Source: Actinomycetota bacterium (GTDB lineage: Bacteria; Actinomycetota; Actinomycetes; Propionibacteriales; Nocardioidaceae). From it: a stretch of DNA of 64,000 nt. The DNA lies in contig WLJH01000013.1 in assembly GCA_009701885.1 (NCBI GenBank), positions 1 to 64,000 on the forward strand, given 5' to 3'. Below are positions 53,702 through 62,613 of this stretch, in pieces. Under the pieces are notes generated by a model. It did no database searches and was not told the DNA's origin. It was given only the letters and a program-made list of their open reading frames with translations. The stretch's first letter is position 1. Each line of letters opens with the position of its first letter. Made by a program: the position numbers and the translations under genes.

Positions 53702-55135
53702 TCAGGCCGTGAGGAGGAAGTCGGCGAGTCGGACCTCGATGAGAGGAGCGTGGTCGCGCGGTGGTGGCAGTCCCGGTGCCCGTGACCGGTGGCGGTGGCC
53801 GGTGGGGGTCGTGGTCTCGACGGTGTGCGGGTCGGTGTCGGCGACTTGTGCGGACCAGCCGTTGGCTTCCTTGGCCTGGTTGCAGGCCTCGCACAGCCCC
53901 TGGCCGTTCTCGGCGGTGGTGGGGCCGCCGTCGGCCCAGGGCCGGACGTGGTCGCGGTGGCGGGCGGGTGCGTCGCAGTACGGCGTGCGGCAGGACCGAT
54001 CGCGGACCGCGAGGAACTGGGCCAGCCCGGCTGGGAAGGTGCGGGATCGGGAGTCCATGACGACCAGCTGGCCGTCGGGATCGGCGTAGAGCCTGCGCAG
54101 GGACGCCAGGCCCGCCTCCTCTGCGCGGGCGACCAGGTCGCGGACGTCGTCGGCCGGCAGCGGGACCGGCGCGACGCCGGGAGCCGAGACCCAGCCCGGC
54201 TCGTCGCCGGCAGCGCCGGGCAGGTTCAGCAGCGTGGCGTCCGAGAGCACCACCTGCACCGCGACCGGCACCACCGGTGCCTGCGGTGCGGTCGGGGCGA
54301 CCGTCTGGTCCCAGGTGCCCGCGCGAGCGGCCACCGACTCGGCCACCGAGTCCGCGCGCGGCTGCCCGTCAGCACGACCCCCGAGGACCGCGGCGACCAG
54401 CGAGTCGGCCATCACCTGCCCCCGGGTCCGCTCGTCCCCTGCAGCCCGCGCGACGTCAGCCGCACGACCCAGGGTCGCGTGCACCGCCACCCCCTGCTCC
54501 AGCGGCAGCAGCGCCGAGAACCTCGTCATCCCGTCCGGTGCCGGGCGCAGGCTGGTGTGCCGCTGCGCGACCGCCTTCCGGCGCCGCTCCACTGCGGCCA
54601 CCGGATCCGCGACGTAGGCCAGCCGGTCCACCTCGGCCCGGAACCGCCGATCACCCCACCCCTCCGTGGTCGAGGCGTCGGCCATCAGCTCGGCATCGAC
54701 CGCCTGTCGGTCGGCCAGCGACAGGCACGCCGTGCCCTGCGCGATCTGGACCGCCCGCCACTCGCTGCACCAGCCCGCCTCCATCGCCGCCAACGTGTGC
54801 GGCAGCTCCTCGCACAGCACCACCGCCAACCCCAGGTGGATGCCACCCCGGTGCGGCGACTCCCGCCGCGCCAACGCCACCTCAGCGCCGATGCCACGCT
54901 CCCGCGTCGCGGCCGGCTGGTGGGATCGCTCGGCGACCCGAGCTGTCTTCAGCACCACCGACAGTCGTGCCTGGGCTGCGGCGACCGTGTTCTTCAACGA
55001 CTCCAGCTCCCCCAGCAGCTCCACCGCCGCCACGTCGCGCCGCTCGGCGTCGAGGGCGGCCACCGCACCCGCGAGCGCCAGCACCCGCTCCCGCAGGTCA
55101 GCGGCGACGGGTGTCGCGAGGGTGGCCGAGTCCAT
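53702..55135 (-). CDS. DUF222/HNH endonuclease (13E12 repeat family)
   Basis: A 477-residue protein: an N-terminal helical DUF222 domain (about residues 10-350) and a C-terminal HNH nuclease motif with two zinc-binding Cys pairs: CRTPYCDAPARHRDHVRPWA, then LCEACNQAKE (around residues 370-420). M. tuberculosis 13E12 family members are induced by DNA damage through LexA, and a perfect SOS box lies 11 nt before this start. The ATG at 55133-55135 is used. Its biological role is unknown; such genes occur in many copies per genome. Confidence 0.93.
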   Translation of the reverse strand: MDSATLATPVAADLRERVLALAGAVAALDAERRDVAAVELLGELESLKNTVAAAQARLSVVLKTARVAERSHQPAATRERGIGAEVALARRESPHRGGIHLGLAVVLCEELPHTLAAMEAGWCSEWRAVQIAQGTACLSLADRQAVDAELMADASTTEGWGDRRFRAEVDRLAYVADPVAAVERRRKAVAQRHTSLRPAPDGMTRFSALLPLEQGVAVHATLGRAADVARAAGDERTRGQVMADSLVAAVLGGRADGQPRADSVAESVAARAGTWDQTVAPTAPQAPVVPVAVQVVLSDATLLNLPGAAGDEPGWVSAPGVAPVPLPADDVRDLVARAEEAGLASLRRLYADPDGQLVVMDSRSRTFPAGLAQFLAVRDRSCRTPYCDAPARHRDHVRPWADGGPTTAENGQGLCEACNQAKEANGWSAQVADTDPHTVETTTPTGHRHRSRAPGLPPPRDHAPLIEVRLADFLLTA

Positions 55136-55140
55136 GACTC

Positions 55141-55162
55141 ATGCTATCGAACATGTGTTCGA
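55141..55162 (-). promoter_or_regulatory. SOS (LexA) box with -10 of the DUF222/HNH gene
   Basis: TCGAAC-ATGT-GTTCGA (55147-55162) is an exact match to the actinobacterial SOS box TCGAAC-N4-GTTCGA. On the minus strand it directly abuts a TAGCAT -10 box (55141-55146), 5 nt before the ATG. LexA binding here would block the promoter. Confidence 0.9.
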
Positions 55163-55216
55163 CCGACAAGGGATCGCAACGCTCGATGTGGACGACTCGA
55201 TCGACGGGCGCGCCAC

Positions 55217-55570
55217 TCAGGCGCACTCCCACAGCCTCGGACGGAGCTCCCGCTGCTGCCCCCACGCGAACCGGGACTCGCTGATGAAGTCCTCGAACCC
55301 GTCGGTGAAGACGTCGAGCCCAGCCTCGACGGGGTAGCGCGCACCCCACTCGTGAACGAACCCGCGGTGCGACTCCCCGCCAGCGCAGACGTCGACCACC
55401 AGACGCCAGGCGCCGTCCCGGTCCTGCTCCCACCCGATCGACCAGTCGTCGAGCTCCCCCGGCTCGAGCAGCGCATCGAGGACGCTCCGCACCGCCGCAC
55501 GGACAGAGTCGCTGACGTCAGGCGGCGCGGGGAGGTCGAACACTGCGACACCCTCGGTCACGAGACGCAC
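55217..55570 (-). CDS. Orphan protein A of unknown function
   Basis: A 117-residue acidic protein with several tryptophans (DDWSIGWEQDRDGAWRL) and a C-terminal WGQQRELRPRLWECA. No recognised domain; the pattern of short strands and acidic surface resembles small immunity or adaptor proteins, but this is only a guess. The GTG at 55568-55570 is a best guess among several in-frame GTG/TTG codons; no ribosome-binding site is clear. Confidence 0.5.
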   Translation of the reverse strand: MRLVTEGVAVFDLPAPPDVSDSVRAAVRSVLDALLEPGELDDWSIGWEQDRDGAWRLVVDVCAGGESHRGFVHEWGARYPVEAGLDVFTDGFEDFISESRFAWGQQRELRPRLWECA

Positions 55571-55601
55571 AGGGGGCAACCGGATTCGTGCGCGCCGGCG
55601 C

Positions 55602-56132
55602 TCACAGACGCACCGGCTCCCAGGCGTCCCCAGGACGCGTGAGCGGCTGCAGCGAGACCTCGACGTCCGTCAGGACGCCGGGCAGCTCGACCGTGAACTG
55701 CACGATGTGCCCTCCACCGAACGAACCACTGCCGGCGTACGGCGAGGGCCTCCCCCGGTGCTCGACCTGCAGCCGTCCGAGCAGGTCGCGATGGACGGCG
55801 CGCGGCACCTCGGCACCGTCGCGGGTCACGAGTACGAGGTGCACCACGGTCCAATCACCGACGTGCCACTCGGGCAGGCGCCAGATGGACACCGGGCACC
55901 CGGAGACCTCCAACACCACGGGCTGCGGGAGCAGCTTCCCGGCCACGGCCGTGCCGGACGCATCAGCCAGTCCCGAGCGGCACGTGTGGCCACCGAGCGA
56001 GAAGCTCGCGAGGGAGCGCAACGGCACGCCACCCATCCGCAGAGCCGACGACGCTCCCTCCCCGTCGGCGACGACGGCGTCGTGGTCGACGTCGCGCAGC
56101 ACCAGCAGGTCCCCGAGGACGATTCGCTCCAC
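55602..56132 (-). CDS. Orphan protein B of unknown function
   Basis: A 176-residue protein, beta-rich, starting VERIVLGDLLVLRDVDHDAVVADGE-like. It has two cysteines (HTCRSG, SGCPVS) and no hydrophobic helix. No recognised domain. The GTG at 56130-56132 follows a TAGGTT box by 6 nt. It may be co-transcribed with orphan A, 31 nt downstream. Confidence 0.55.
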   Translation of the reverse strand: MERIVLGDLLVLRDVDHDAVVADGEGASSALRMGGVPLRSLASFSLGGHTCRSGLADASGTAVAGKLLPQPVVLEVSGCPVSIWRLPEWHVGDWTVVHLVLVTRDGAEVPRAVHRDLLGRLQVEHRGRPSPYAGSGSFGGGHIVQFTVELPGVLTDVEVSLQPLTRPGDAWEPVRL

Positions 56133-56138
56133 GCTGCC

Positions 56139-56144
56139 AACCTA
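56139..56144 (-). promoter_or_regulatory. -10 box of orphan protein B, leaderless type
   Basis: TAGGTT on the minus strand, 6 nt before the GTG at 56132. Confidence 0.4.
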
Positions 56145-56179
56145 GCCAGCCGGCGGACCAGGGTCCGGTCAGGCGCGAC

Positions 56180-56863
56180 CTACCCGCCGTCCAACCGCTC
56201 GAGCAGCAGGACCAACTCCAGCTCCCCCTCCGGGAGCGGGTGGACCCGGACGTCGGCCTCCCAGCCGTCGTCCTCGAGCAGCCGCCGCAGCAGCGCCACC
56301 AGCCCCTCCAGCCGGCGGTCCCTGTCGACGAGCACCACGACGCGACCGGTGTGGGTGTGCGCGACGGTCTCCCCACCGCCGAACACGACCCGCACCCGCT
56401 CGCCCAGGGCGGCGCACGAGAGGGCCCTCCCCAGAGCCCCTCCCTCCGGCGCCGCCCCGGACGGACCGGACCCCTCCGGGGTGTCGCGCGCCGGGCGGTC
56501 CCCCCCAGGACCGCCCGGCGTCACGACCACCAGGGCGTGAGCCTGCGCGGGGTCGAGCCCCGCGCGCCGCTGCTCGGCCACCCTGGTGCGCAGGTGGGCC
56601 ATCGTCGCGAGGCCCGTGAGCGGGTCCTCGCAGGTGAGCCGGTGCAGGTGCCCGAGGGTGGTGTCGGCCCATCCCTCCACGAGGGCCTCCACCTCCCCCG
56701 GACGGGGCTCCCGACCCCGCACCTGCATCTCGGCCCGCAGGGTGCGCAACGCCTCTCCCACGCCCGCACCGTCCTCCGCCAGGCGACGGCCGACGTCCCG
56801 TGCGTGCTCGAGGGACGTGGCGTCCGCGGACGGGCGGCGCAGCAGTCCTGCCAGCTTGCCCAT
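56180..56863 (-). CDS. Degenerate GGDEF-like domain protein
   Basis: A 227-residue protein. The sequence CEDPLTGLATMAHLRTRVAEQRR (split here: DPLTGLATMAHL, then RTRVAEQ) is the opening of a GGDEF domain, and later strands (VRVVFGGGETVAHTH, VVVLVDRDRRLEGLV) fit its topology, but the GG(D/E)EF signature is absent. It cannot be an active diguanylate cyclase; it may bind nucleotides or a partner. GAGGAGACCCG lies before the ATG at 56863. It is divergent from the ECF sigma fusion gene. Confidence 0.6.
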   Translation of the reverse strand: MGKLAGLLRRPSADATSLEHARDVGRRLAEDGAGVGEALRTLRAEMQVRGREPRPGEVEALVEGWADTTLGHLHRLTCEDPLTGLATMAHLRTRVAEQRRAGLDPAQAHALVVVTPGGPGGDRPARDTPEGSGPSGAAPEGGALGRALSCAALGERVRVVFGGGETVAHTHTGRVVVLVDRDRRLEGLVALLRRLLEDDGWEADVRVHPLPEGELELVLLLERLDGG

Positions 56864-57006
56864 CGGGTCTCCTCACGTCTCGCTCGTGTCTGCACGCCGG
56901 CGCTGTCCAGGTGTGTCCGGGACGTCGGCCGCCGCCACCATGGCGGGTGTTGCAGTGAGGGGACGGGCCTCCCGGGAGGTCATGACGCGGAACCCACGAC
57001 TTTCCC

Positions 57007-57032
57007 GGAACTTTTTTCGGGGGGATCCTCGT
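57007..57032 (+). promoter_or_regulatory. ECF-type promoter of the sigma fusion gene
   Basis: GGAAC (57007-57011) and CGT (57030-57032) spaced 18 nt, the common ECF pattern, 31 nt before the GTG at 57064. Autoregulation is likely. Confidence 0.5.
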
Positions 57033-57063
57033 GATCTTTCGCCGGGTCGTGCGTTGTACCCCT

Positions 57064-58731
57064 GTGAGCGCCACCGAGGCGCCCGCAGCGCTGCTCCTCG
57101 AGCGCTCGGACGCCGACCTCATCGCAGCCGTGCGGGCCGGCGACCTGGAGTCGTACGGCGAGCTCTTCGCGCGCCACGCCGAGGCCGCCCGGCGCCTGGC
57201 CCGGCAGCTCACGAGGGGCAGCGGGGACGCCGAGGACCTGGTCTCGGACGCCTTCGCGAAGGTCATGGAGGTGCTGCGCCGCGGCGGCGGCCCCGACGAG
57301 GCGTTCCGCGCCTACCTCCTCACCTCCCTGCGCCGCCTGCACGTCGACCGCACCCGGGTCACGGCCCGCGCGACGCCCACCGACGACATCGCGGCGTACG
57401 ACGCCGGGGTGCCCTTCCACGACACGGCGGTGGCCGGGTTCGAGAACGAGGCGGCGGCCGAGGCGTTCGCCTCGCTGCCCGAGCGCTGGCAGCTGGTGCT
57501 GTGGCACACCGAGGTCGAGGGCGCGAAGCCCGCTGACGTCGCGCCGCTGCTCGGCATGAGCCCCAACTCTGTCGCCGCGCTGGCCTACCGCGCCCGCGAG
57601 GGCCTGCGCGAGGCGTTCCTCGCCGCCCACGCCGCGCGCTCGGACGACCAGGACTGCCGCACCACCCAGGGCAGGCTCGGCGCCTACGTCCGCGGCAACT
57701 CCTCGCGCCGCGACGCCGGCAAGGTCGAGGAGCACCTCGAGGGCTGCCGCCGCTGCGCGGGGATCTACCTCGAGCTCGTCGAGGTCAACTCCGGGCTCGG
57801 CGCCCTGCTCGCCCCGCTCCTGCTCGGCGGGGCCGCCGCGGCGTACGTCGGGTCCGGGGCGGTCGCCGTCACCGCTGCGACGGGTGCCGCGACCGGCGTG
57901 GGCTGGACCGGGTGGCTGCTCGCCGTCCCGGGGCGGATCCGCGACCTCGCCCTGGCCAACCTCCCGGCCACGGCCGCAGCGGGCGTGGCGACCGCCGCCG
58001 TCGTCGGCGGCAGCGTGGTCGCGGGCGTCGCCATCACCTCCGACGACCCCCCGCGCGAGGCCGCGACCACGGCACCGGCCTCCCCCGGCGCAGCCGAGGA
58101 CGACGCCGTCGATCCCGCTGGTGAGCCTGCGCCCGGCAACGGCGACGCCGCGGCCCGCGAGGAGGACGACGCACCGGGCGACACCGGGTTCGGCACGGAC
58201 CCGACCGACCCCGCGCTGGACGGGCTGCCCGCCGACGAGCTGCCCGCCGACGAGCCGCCCTCGGACGGCGCGCCGACGGACGAGGTGCCGGTCGAGGCGC
58301 CGCCGGGCGACGAGTCCCCGACCGAGGAGGCACCGGAGCCGCCGGGCGACGGACCGGGGCCCCAGCCCGGACCCGAGCCCCAGCCCGAGCCCCAGCCCCA
58401 GCCCGAACCTGAGCCCGAGCCGACCCCGCCGCTGACCGCGGAGGGCCGGGCGACGACCGCCCTGGGCCTCTCCTGGCGCGTGGTGCTCGACGTCGCCGGC
58501 CTCGAGGAGGGCACGACCGGTCGCGTCCGGCTCACCAGCGACCGGCCGCTGCTGGCCCTGACCCTGGACCGTCGCTGCGCCGGTCTGGCGCTGGGCCCGG
58601 CGAGCTGCTCGCTGTCCGGCGGCACGTACACCTTCCGGGCGCTCCCGGCGCCGGGGCAGCGGACCACGTTGACCTTCGAGGTGGAGACGGCCGACGGCCG
58701 CACCACGACGGTCCGGGTCCCCCTCGCCTGA
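57064..58731 (+). CDS. ECF sigma factor fused to zinc-finger anti-sigma, membrane helix and surface domain
   Basis: A 555-residue fusion. Residues about 10-190 are an ECF sigma factor (region 2 SGDAEDLVSDAFAKVME, region 4 LPERWQLVLWHTEVEG to GMSPNSVAALAYRAREGL). Then comes a zinc-finger anti-sigma motif (C198, H224, C228, C231), a membrane helix (about 300-325), a long D/E/P-rich stalk with PEPQP-type repeats (about 330-470), and a beta-rich C-terminal domain (about 475-555). It resembles ECF groups with fused C-terminal anti-sigma parts. The GTG at 57064 is used because an ECF promoter covers the earlier GTG at 57031. Confidence 0.82.
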   Translation: MSATEAPAALLLERSDADLIAAVRAGDLESYGELFARHAEAARRLARQLTRGSGDAEDLVSDAFAKVMEVLRRGGGPDEAFRAYLLTSLRRLHVDRTRVTARATPTDDIAAYDAGVPFHDTAVAGFENEAAAEAFASLPERWQLVLWHTEVEGAKPADVAPLLGMSPNSVAALAYRAREGLREAFLAAHAARSDDQDCRTTQGRLGAYVRGNSSRRDAGKVEEHLEGCRRCAGIYLELVEVNSGLGALLAPLLLGGAAAAYVGSGAVAVTAATGAATGVGWTGWLLAVPGRIRDLALANLPATAAAGVATAAVVGGSVVAGVAITSDDPPREAATTAPASPGAAEDDAVDPAGEPAPGNGDAAAREEDDAPGDTGFGTDPTDPALDGLPADELPADEPPSDGAPTDEVPVEAPPGDESPTEEAPEPPGDGPGPQPGPEPQPEPQPQPEPEPEPTPPLTAEGRATTALGLSWRVVLDVAGLEEGTTGRVRLTSDRPLLALTLDRRCAGLALGPASCSLSGGTYTFRALPAPGQRTTLTFEVETADGRTTTVRVPLA

Positions 58732-58801
58732 CGCGTCCGCACGCGCTGCCTCACCCCCTCAGGCGGACTGGGACCCCGAGGAGCGGGGCAAGAACCCCCG
58801 C

Positions 58802-59299
58802 ATGTCGCTCAGCCGCACGATCGCCCGCCCGATGCTCGCCTCCGTCTTCTTCGTCGGGGCCGCCAACGCCCTGAAGAACAGCGGTGCCCTGGCCGCCAAG
58901 GCCCAGCCGGTCACCGACCGCGTCGGGCCGATCGCCCGCAAGGCCGTGCCGGTCCTGCCGCAGGACCCCGAGGCGCTGGTGAAGGTCAACGCCGGCGTGC
59001 AGATCGTCGCCGCCCTGGGCCTGGCCACCGGTCGCGCCCCGCGCCTGTGCTCGGCGGTGCTGGCCGCCTCGCTCGTGCCGACCACGGCCGCCGGTCACGC
59101 CTTCGGGGCTGCCGACGACCAGGCGACCGCGCAGCAGCAGCGGCTGCACTTCGCCAAGAACCTCTCCATCCTGGGCGGCCTCGTGATCGCCGCCGGCGAC
59201 ACCGACGGCAAGCCGGGCGTCGCGTGGCGCACCCGTCACCTGGCCAAGGACGCCAAGCGCGAGGCGCGCCTGGTCGCCGCCCGCTCCCCGATCGGCTGA
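58802..59299 (+). CDS. DoxX family membrane protein
   Basis: A 165-residue membrane protein with four hydrophobic segments (residues about 8-24, 60-78, 82-98 and 120-137) and a basic C-terminus. The opening RTIARPMLASVFFVGAANAL and the ARAPRLCSAVLAASLVPTTAAGHAF-like region (written in parts) match the DoxX/MpoX group. In mycobacteria DoxX forms a complex with SodA and a sulfurtransferase against thiol stress, which suits the neighbouring sigR, but this is only suggestive. Confidence 0.75.
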   Translation: MSLSRTIARPMLASVFFVGAANALKNSGALAAKAQPVTDRVGPIARKAVPVLPQDPEALVKVNAGVQIVAALGLATGRAPRLCSAVLAASLVPTTAAGHAFGAADDQATAQQQRLHFAKNLSILGGLVIAAGDTDGKPGVAWRTRHLAKDAKREARLVAARSPIG

Positions 59300-59317
59300 G
59301 GCACGCCGCGGCCCGAC

Positions 59318-59323
59318 TAGGCT
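59318..59323 (+). promoter_or_regulatory. -10 box of aroA, leaderless type
   Basis: TAGGCT, 6 nt before the GTG at 59330. Confidence 0.5.
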
Positions 59324-59329
59324 GCGCGC

Positions 59330-60634
59330 GTGCCCCTCGACACGCTGCCGAACCCCTGGCCCGCGCCCCGCGCGCACGCCCCCGTCGAGGCCGACGTGAC
59401 CCTGCCGGGCAGCAAGAGCCTCACCAACCGCGCGCTGGTGCTGGCCGCGATCGCCGACGGCCCCTCCGTCGTACGTCGGGCGCTGCGGTCGCGTGACTCG
59501 CTGCTGATGGCGGCGGCGCTCACCGGGCTCGGCGCGCACGTCGACACCACCACCGACGACTGGACCGTGACCCCCGGGCCGCTGCGCGGCGGCACCGACG
59601 TCGACTGCGGGTTGGCCGGCACGGTGATGCGCTTCGTCCCGCCGGTGGCGGCGCTCGCCGAGGGCACCGTCTCCTTCGACGGCGACCCGCACATGCGCAG
59701 CCGGCCGATCGGCGAGGTGCTCACCGCCCTGCGCAGCCTGGGCGTCGAGGTGGACGACGAGGGCCGTGGCTCGCTCCCGTTCCGCCTGCACGGCACGGGG
59801 TCGGTGCGCGGCGGCCGGGTCGTGATCGACGCCAGCGCCTCCTCGCAGTTCGTCTCCGCGCTGCTGCTCGCCGGCGCCCGCTACGACGAGGGTGTCGACG
59901 TCCGCCACGACGGCAAGCCCGTCCCTTCCCTGCCCCACATCGACATGACCGTGGCCGTCCTGCGCGCGCACGGTGTCGAGGTCGACGACAGCGACGCCAA
60001 CCGGTGGGCCGTCGCCCCCGGGCCGGTGCGCGCCGTCGACCACACCATCGAGCCCGACCTCTCCAACGCCGGGCCGTTCCTCGCGCTGGCCGCGGTCAGC
60101 GGCGGCACCGTGACGGTCCGCGACTGGCCCGAGGCCACCACGCAGGCGGGGGACGCCCTGCGCGGGCTGCTGACCGACATGGGCTGCACCGTCGAGCGCA
60201 CCACCGCGGGCCTGCGGGTCACCGGCCCGACCCCCGGCACCCTGCAAGGCATCGACGCCGACCTGCACGACGTGGGCGAGCTGACCCCGGTCGTGGCCGC
60301 GCTCTGCGCCCTCGCCGCCTCCCCCAGCCACCTGCGCGGCGTCGGCCACATCCGGCACCACGAGACCGACCGGCTGGCCGCCCTGGCCCGCGAGCTCGGC
60401 GGTCTCGGCGCCGACGTGACCGAGCACCCCGACGGCCTGTCGTTCCGGCCCGCGAGCCTCCACGGCGGCGTCTTCGGCACGTACGCCGACCACCGGATGG
60501 CACACGCAGGCGTCGTGGTCGGCGCGGCCGTCGACGGGGTCGAGGTGGAGGACGTCGGCACCACCGCCAAGACCTTCACCGACTTCGCCGGGGCCTGGTC
60601 GGCCCTCTTCGAGCCCACGGCCCCCCGGGACTGA
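59330..60634 (+). CDS. aroA: 3-phosphoshikimate 1-carboxyvinyltransferase (EPSP synthase)
   Basis: A 434-residue shikimate-pathway enzyme joining PEP to shikimate-3-phosphate. Motifs: [16 protein letters not shown] (Lys and Ser of the active site), the PEP-binding GLAGTVMRF (class II-like GxAGxxxR), [15 protein letters not shown] and [10 protein letters not shown]. The gene order aroA-rsgA matches M. tuberculosis Rv3227-Rv3228. GTG start with a leaderless-type box. Confidence 0.96.
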   Translation: MPLDTLPNPWPAPRAHAPVEADVTLPGSKSLTNRALVLAAIADGPSVVRRALRSRDSLLMAAALTGLGAHVDTTTDDWTVTPGPLRGGTDVDCGLAGTVMRFVPPVAALAEGTVSFDGDPHMRSRPIGEVLTALRSLGVEVDDEGRGSLPFRLHGTGSVRGGRVVIDASASSQFVSALLLAGARYDEGVDVRHDGKPVPSLPHIDMTVAVLRAHGVEVDDSDANRWAVAPGPVRAVDHTIEPDLSNAGPFLALAAVSGGTVTVRDWPEATTQAGDALRGLLTDMGCTVERTTAGLRVTGPTPGTLQGIDADLHDVGELTPVVAALCALAASPSHLRGVGHIRHHETDRLAALARELGGLGADVTEHPDGLSFRPASLHGGVFGTYADHRMAHAGVVVGAAVDGVEVEDVGTTAKTFTDFAGAWSALFEPTAPRD

Positions 60635-60641
60635 GGGAGCC

Positions 60642-61643
60642 ATGGCGCGGGAGCGGTACTCGACGCACGACCACGAGCACTACGAGCGTCCCCGTCGCCG
60701 CACGCGCCCGCGCACCAAGGAGCGCCCGACCTACGACGACGCCACCGACGGCCTGGTCGTGACCGTCGACCGCGGACGGTTCACCCTGCTCGTCGAGGAC
60801 CGCACCGTCATGGCGGTCAAGGCGCGCCCCCTGGGCCGCAAGGGCGTCGTGGTCGGCGACCGGGTCCGCGTCGTCGGTGACGTCTCCGGCGAGGAGGGCA
60901 CGCTCGCCCGGATCGTCGAGGTCTCCGAGCGCACCACCGTCCTGCGGCGCACCGCCGACGACGACGACCCGGTCGAGCGGGTGATCGTCTCCAACGCCGA
61001 CCAGCTGGTCGTCGTGACGGCCCTGGCCGACCCCGAGCCGCGCCCGGGCCTGCTCGACCGCGCGCTCGTGGCCGCCTACGACGCCGGGATGCGCCCGCTG
61101 CTGTGCCTGACCAAGGCCGACCTGGCGTCCCCCGAGACCCTCCTGTCGACGTACCGGTCGCTCGGCGTGCCGTGGGTGGTCACCGAGCGCGGCGCCGACC
61201 TGTCCCCCCTGCGCGAGGAGCTGGCCGGGCGCACCAGCGTGCTGATCGGGCACAGCGGCGTCGGCAAGTCCACGCTGGTCAACGCACTGGTGCCGGACGC
61301 CGGCCGGGCCATCGGGCACGTCAACGCGGTCACGGGCCGCGGGCGGCACACCTCGACCTCGGCCTACCTGCTCGCCCTGCCCGAGCACGGGGGCCGGCCC
61401 GGGTGGATCGTCGACACCCCCGGCATCCGCTCGTTCGGGCTGGCCCACGTCGAGCCCGAGCACCTCATCGAGGCGTTCCCCGACCTCGACGAGATGACCG
61501 AGGAGTGCCCGCGCGGGTGCACGCACGGCACCGACGAGCCGGAGTGCGGCCTGGACGAGGCGCTGGCCGCCGGTGCCGCCGACCCCGACCGGGTCACCTC
61601 CTTCCGACGGCTGCTCGAGGCGCGCTCCGAACCCGCCTGGTGA
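60642..61643 (+). CDS. rsgA: Ribosome small subunit-dependent GTPase A
   Basis: A 333-residue circularly permuted GTPase that checks late 30S maturation. N-terminal OB fold, then G4 (LTKAD), G5, G1 (GHSGVGKSTLVN), G2 and G3 (DTPG), in the permuted order; C-terminal zinc site in EECPRGCTHGTDEPECG. The first 30 residues are an Arg/His-rich extension. It follows aroA by 7 nt. Confidence 0.95.
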   Translation: MARERYSTHDHEHYERPRRRTRPRTKERPTYDDATDGLVVTVDRGRFTLLVEDRTVMAVKARPLGRKGVVVGDRVRVVGDVSGEEGTLARIVEVSERTTVLRRTADDDDPVERVIVSNADQLVVVTALADPEPRPGLLDRALVAAYDAGMRPLLCLTKADLASPETLLSTYRSLGVPWVVTERGADLSPLREELAGRTSVLIGHSGVGKSTLVNALVPDAGRAIGHVNAVTGRGRHTSTSAYLLALPEHGGRPGWIVDTPGIRSFGLAHVEPEHLIEAFPDLDEMTEECPRGCTHGTDEPECGLDEALAAGAADPDRVTSFRRLLEARSEPAW

Positions 61644-61652
61644 GCCGCGGGC

Positions 61653-61658
61653 TAGCCT
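61653..61658 (+). promoter_or_regulatory. -10 box of hisN, leaderless type
   Basis: TAGCCT, 8 nt before the GTG at 61667. Confidence 0.4.
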
Positions 61659-61666
61659 GTGCGCTC

Positions 61667-62557
61667 GTGGCCCCCTCCTCGTCGACCAACCCGGACTTCA
61701 CCGACGACCTGCGCCTGGCGCACCTGCTGGCCGACGACGCCGACTCGCTGACCACCGCGCGGTTCAAGGCGCTGGACCTGCACGTGATGAGCAAGCCCGA
61801 CCTCACGCCGGTCACCGACGCCGACCAGGCCGTCGAGGAGGCGATCCGCCGCACCCTCTCGCGGGTCCGCTCGCGCGACGCCGTGACGGGCGAAGAGCAG
61901 GGCACGACCGGCAACTCCCAGCGCCGCTGGATCATCGACCCGATCGACGGCACCAAGAACTTCGTGCGCGGCGTCCCGGTGTGGGCCACCCTCATCTCCC
62001 TCGTCGTCGACGACGAGGTCGTGGTCGGCGTGGTGTCCGCGCCGCAGCTGCAGCGCCGCTGGTGGGCCTCGGCCGGCGGCGGGGCCTGGACGGGCAAGTC
62101 GCTGCTGAAGGCGACGCGCATGCAGGTCTCCGACGTACGACGCCTGGAGGACGCCTCCTTCTCCTACTCCTCCCTGTCGGGCTGGGAGGACCGCGACCGC
62201 CTCGAGGACGTGCTCGCACTGACCCGGCGGTGCTGGCGCACCCGGGCCTACGGCGACTTCTGGTCCTACATGCTGGTGGCCGAGGGGGCCGTCGACATCG
62301 CGGCCGAGCCGGAGCTGGAGGTCTACGACATGGCCGCGCTCGACGTGATCGTCCGCGAGGCCGGGGGCTCCTTCACCTCCCTCGACGGCAGCCCCGGACC
62401 CTGGGGCGGCAACGCGGTGGCGAGCAACGGCCACCTGCACGACGCGGCGATGGCCTTCCTCGGCGGCCTGCCCGACGACCACGGCGACGACCCCGACCAG
62501 CCGCGCTCGGGTCCGGGCTCGGTGTCGGACCTGCGCTCGCGCCGTCCCAGGGACTGA
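61667..62557 (+). CDS. hisN: Histidinol-phosphatase (inositol monophosphatase family)
   Basis: A 296-residue IMPase-fold phosphatase. Metal-binding motifs: TGEEQG (Glu), WIIDPIDGTKNFVRG (the DPxDGT signature) and VYDMAALDVIVREAGG (third Asp). In actinobacteria this branch dephosphorylates histidinol phosphate in histidine synthesis. The GTG at 61667 is used; a GTG at 61640 overlapping the rsgA stop would add 9 residues by coupling. Confidence 0.9.
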   Translation: MAPSSSTNPDFTDDLRLAHLLADDADSLTTARFKALDLHVMSKPDLTPVTDADQAVEEAIRRTLSRVRSRDAVTGEEQGTTGNSQRRWIIDPIDGTKNFVRGVPVWATLISLVVDDEVVVGVVSAPQLQRRWWASAGGGAWTGKSLLKATRMQVSDVRRLEDASFSYSSLSGWEDRDRLEDVLALTRRCWRTRAYGDFWSYMLVAEGAVDIAAEPELEVYDMAALDVIVREAGGSFTSLDGSPGPWGGNAVASNGHLHDAAMAFLGGLPDDHGDDPDQPRSGPGSVSDLRSRRPRD

Positions 62558-62601
62558 GCCGGGCACCGTCCCGGCCCTGTACGCGTGAGCCACGTCACTT
62601 G

Positions 62602-62607
62602 TACGGT
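62602..62607 (+). promoter_or_regulatory. -10 box of the CBS gene, leaderless type
   Basis: TACGGT, 6 nt before the GTG at 62614. Confidence 0.4.
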
Positions 62608-62613
62608 CGGAGG

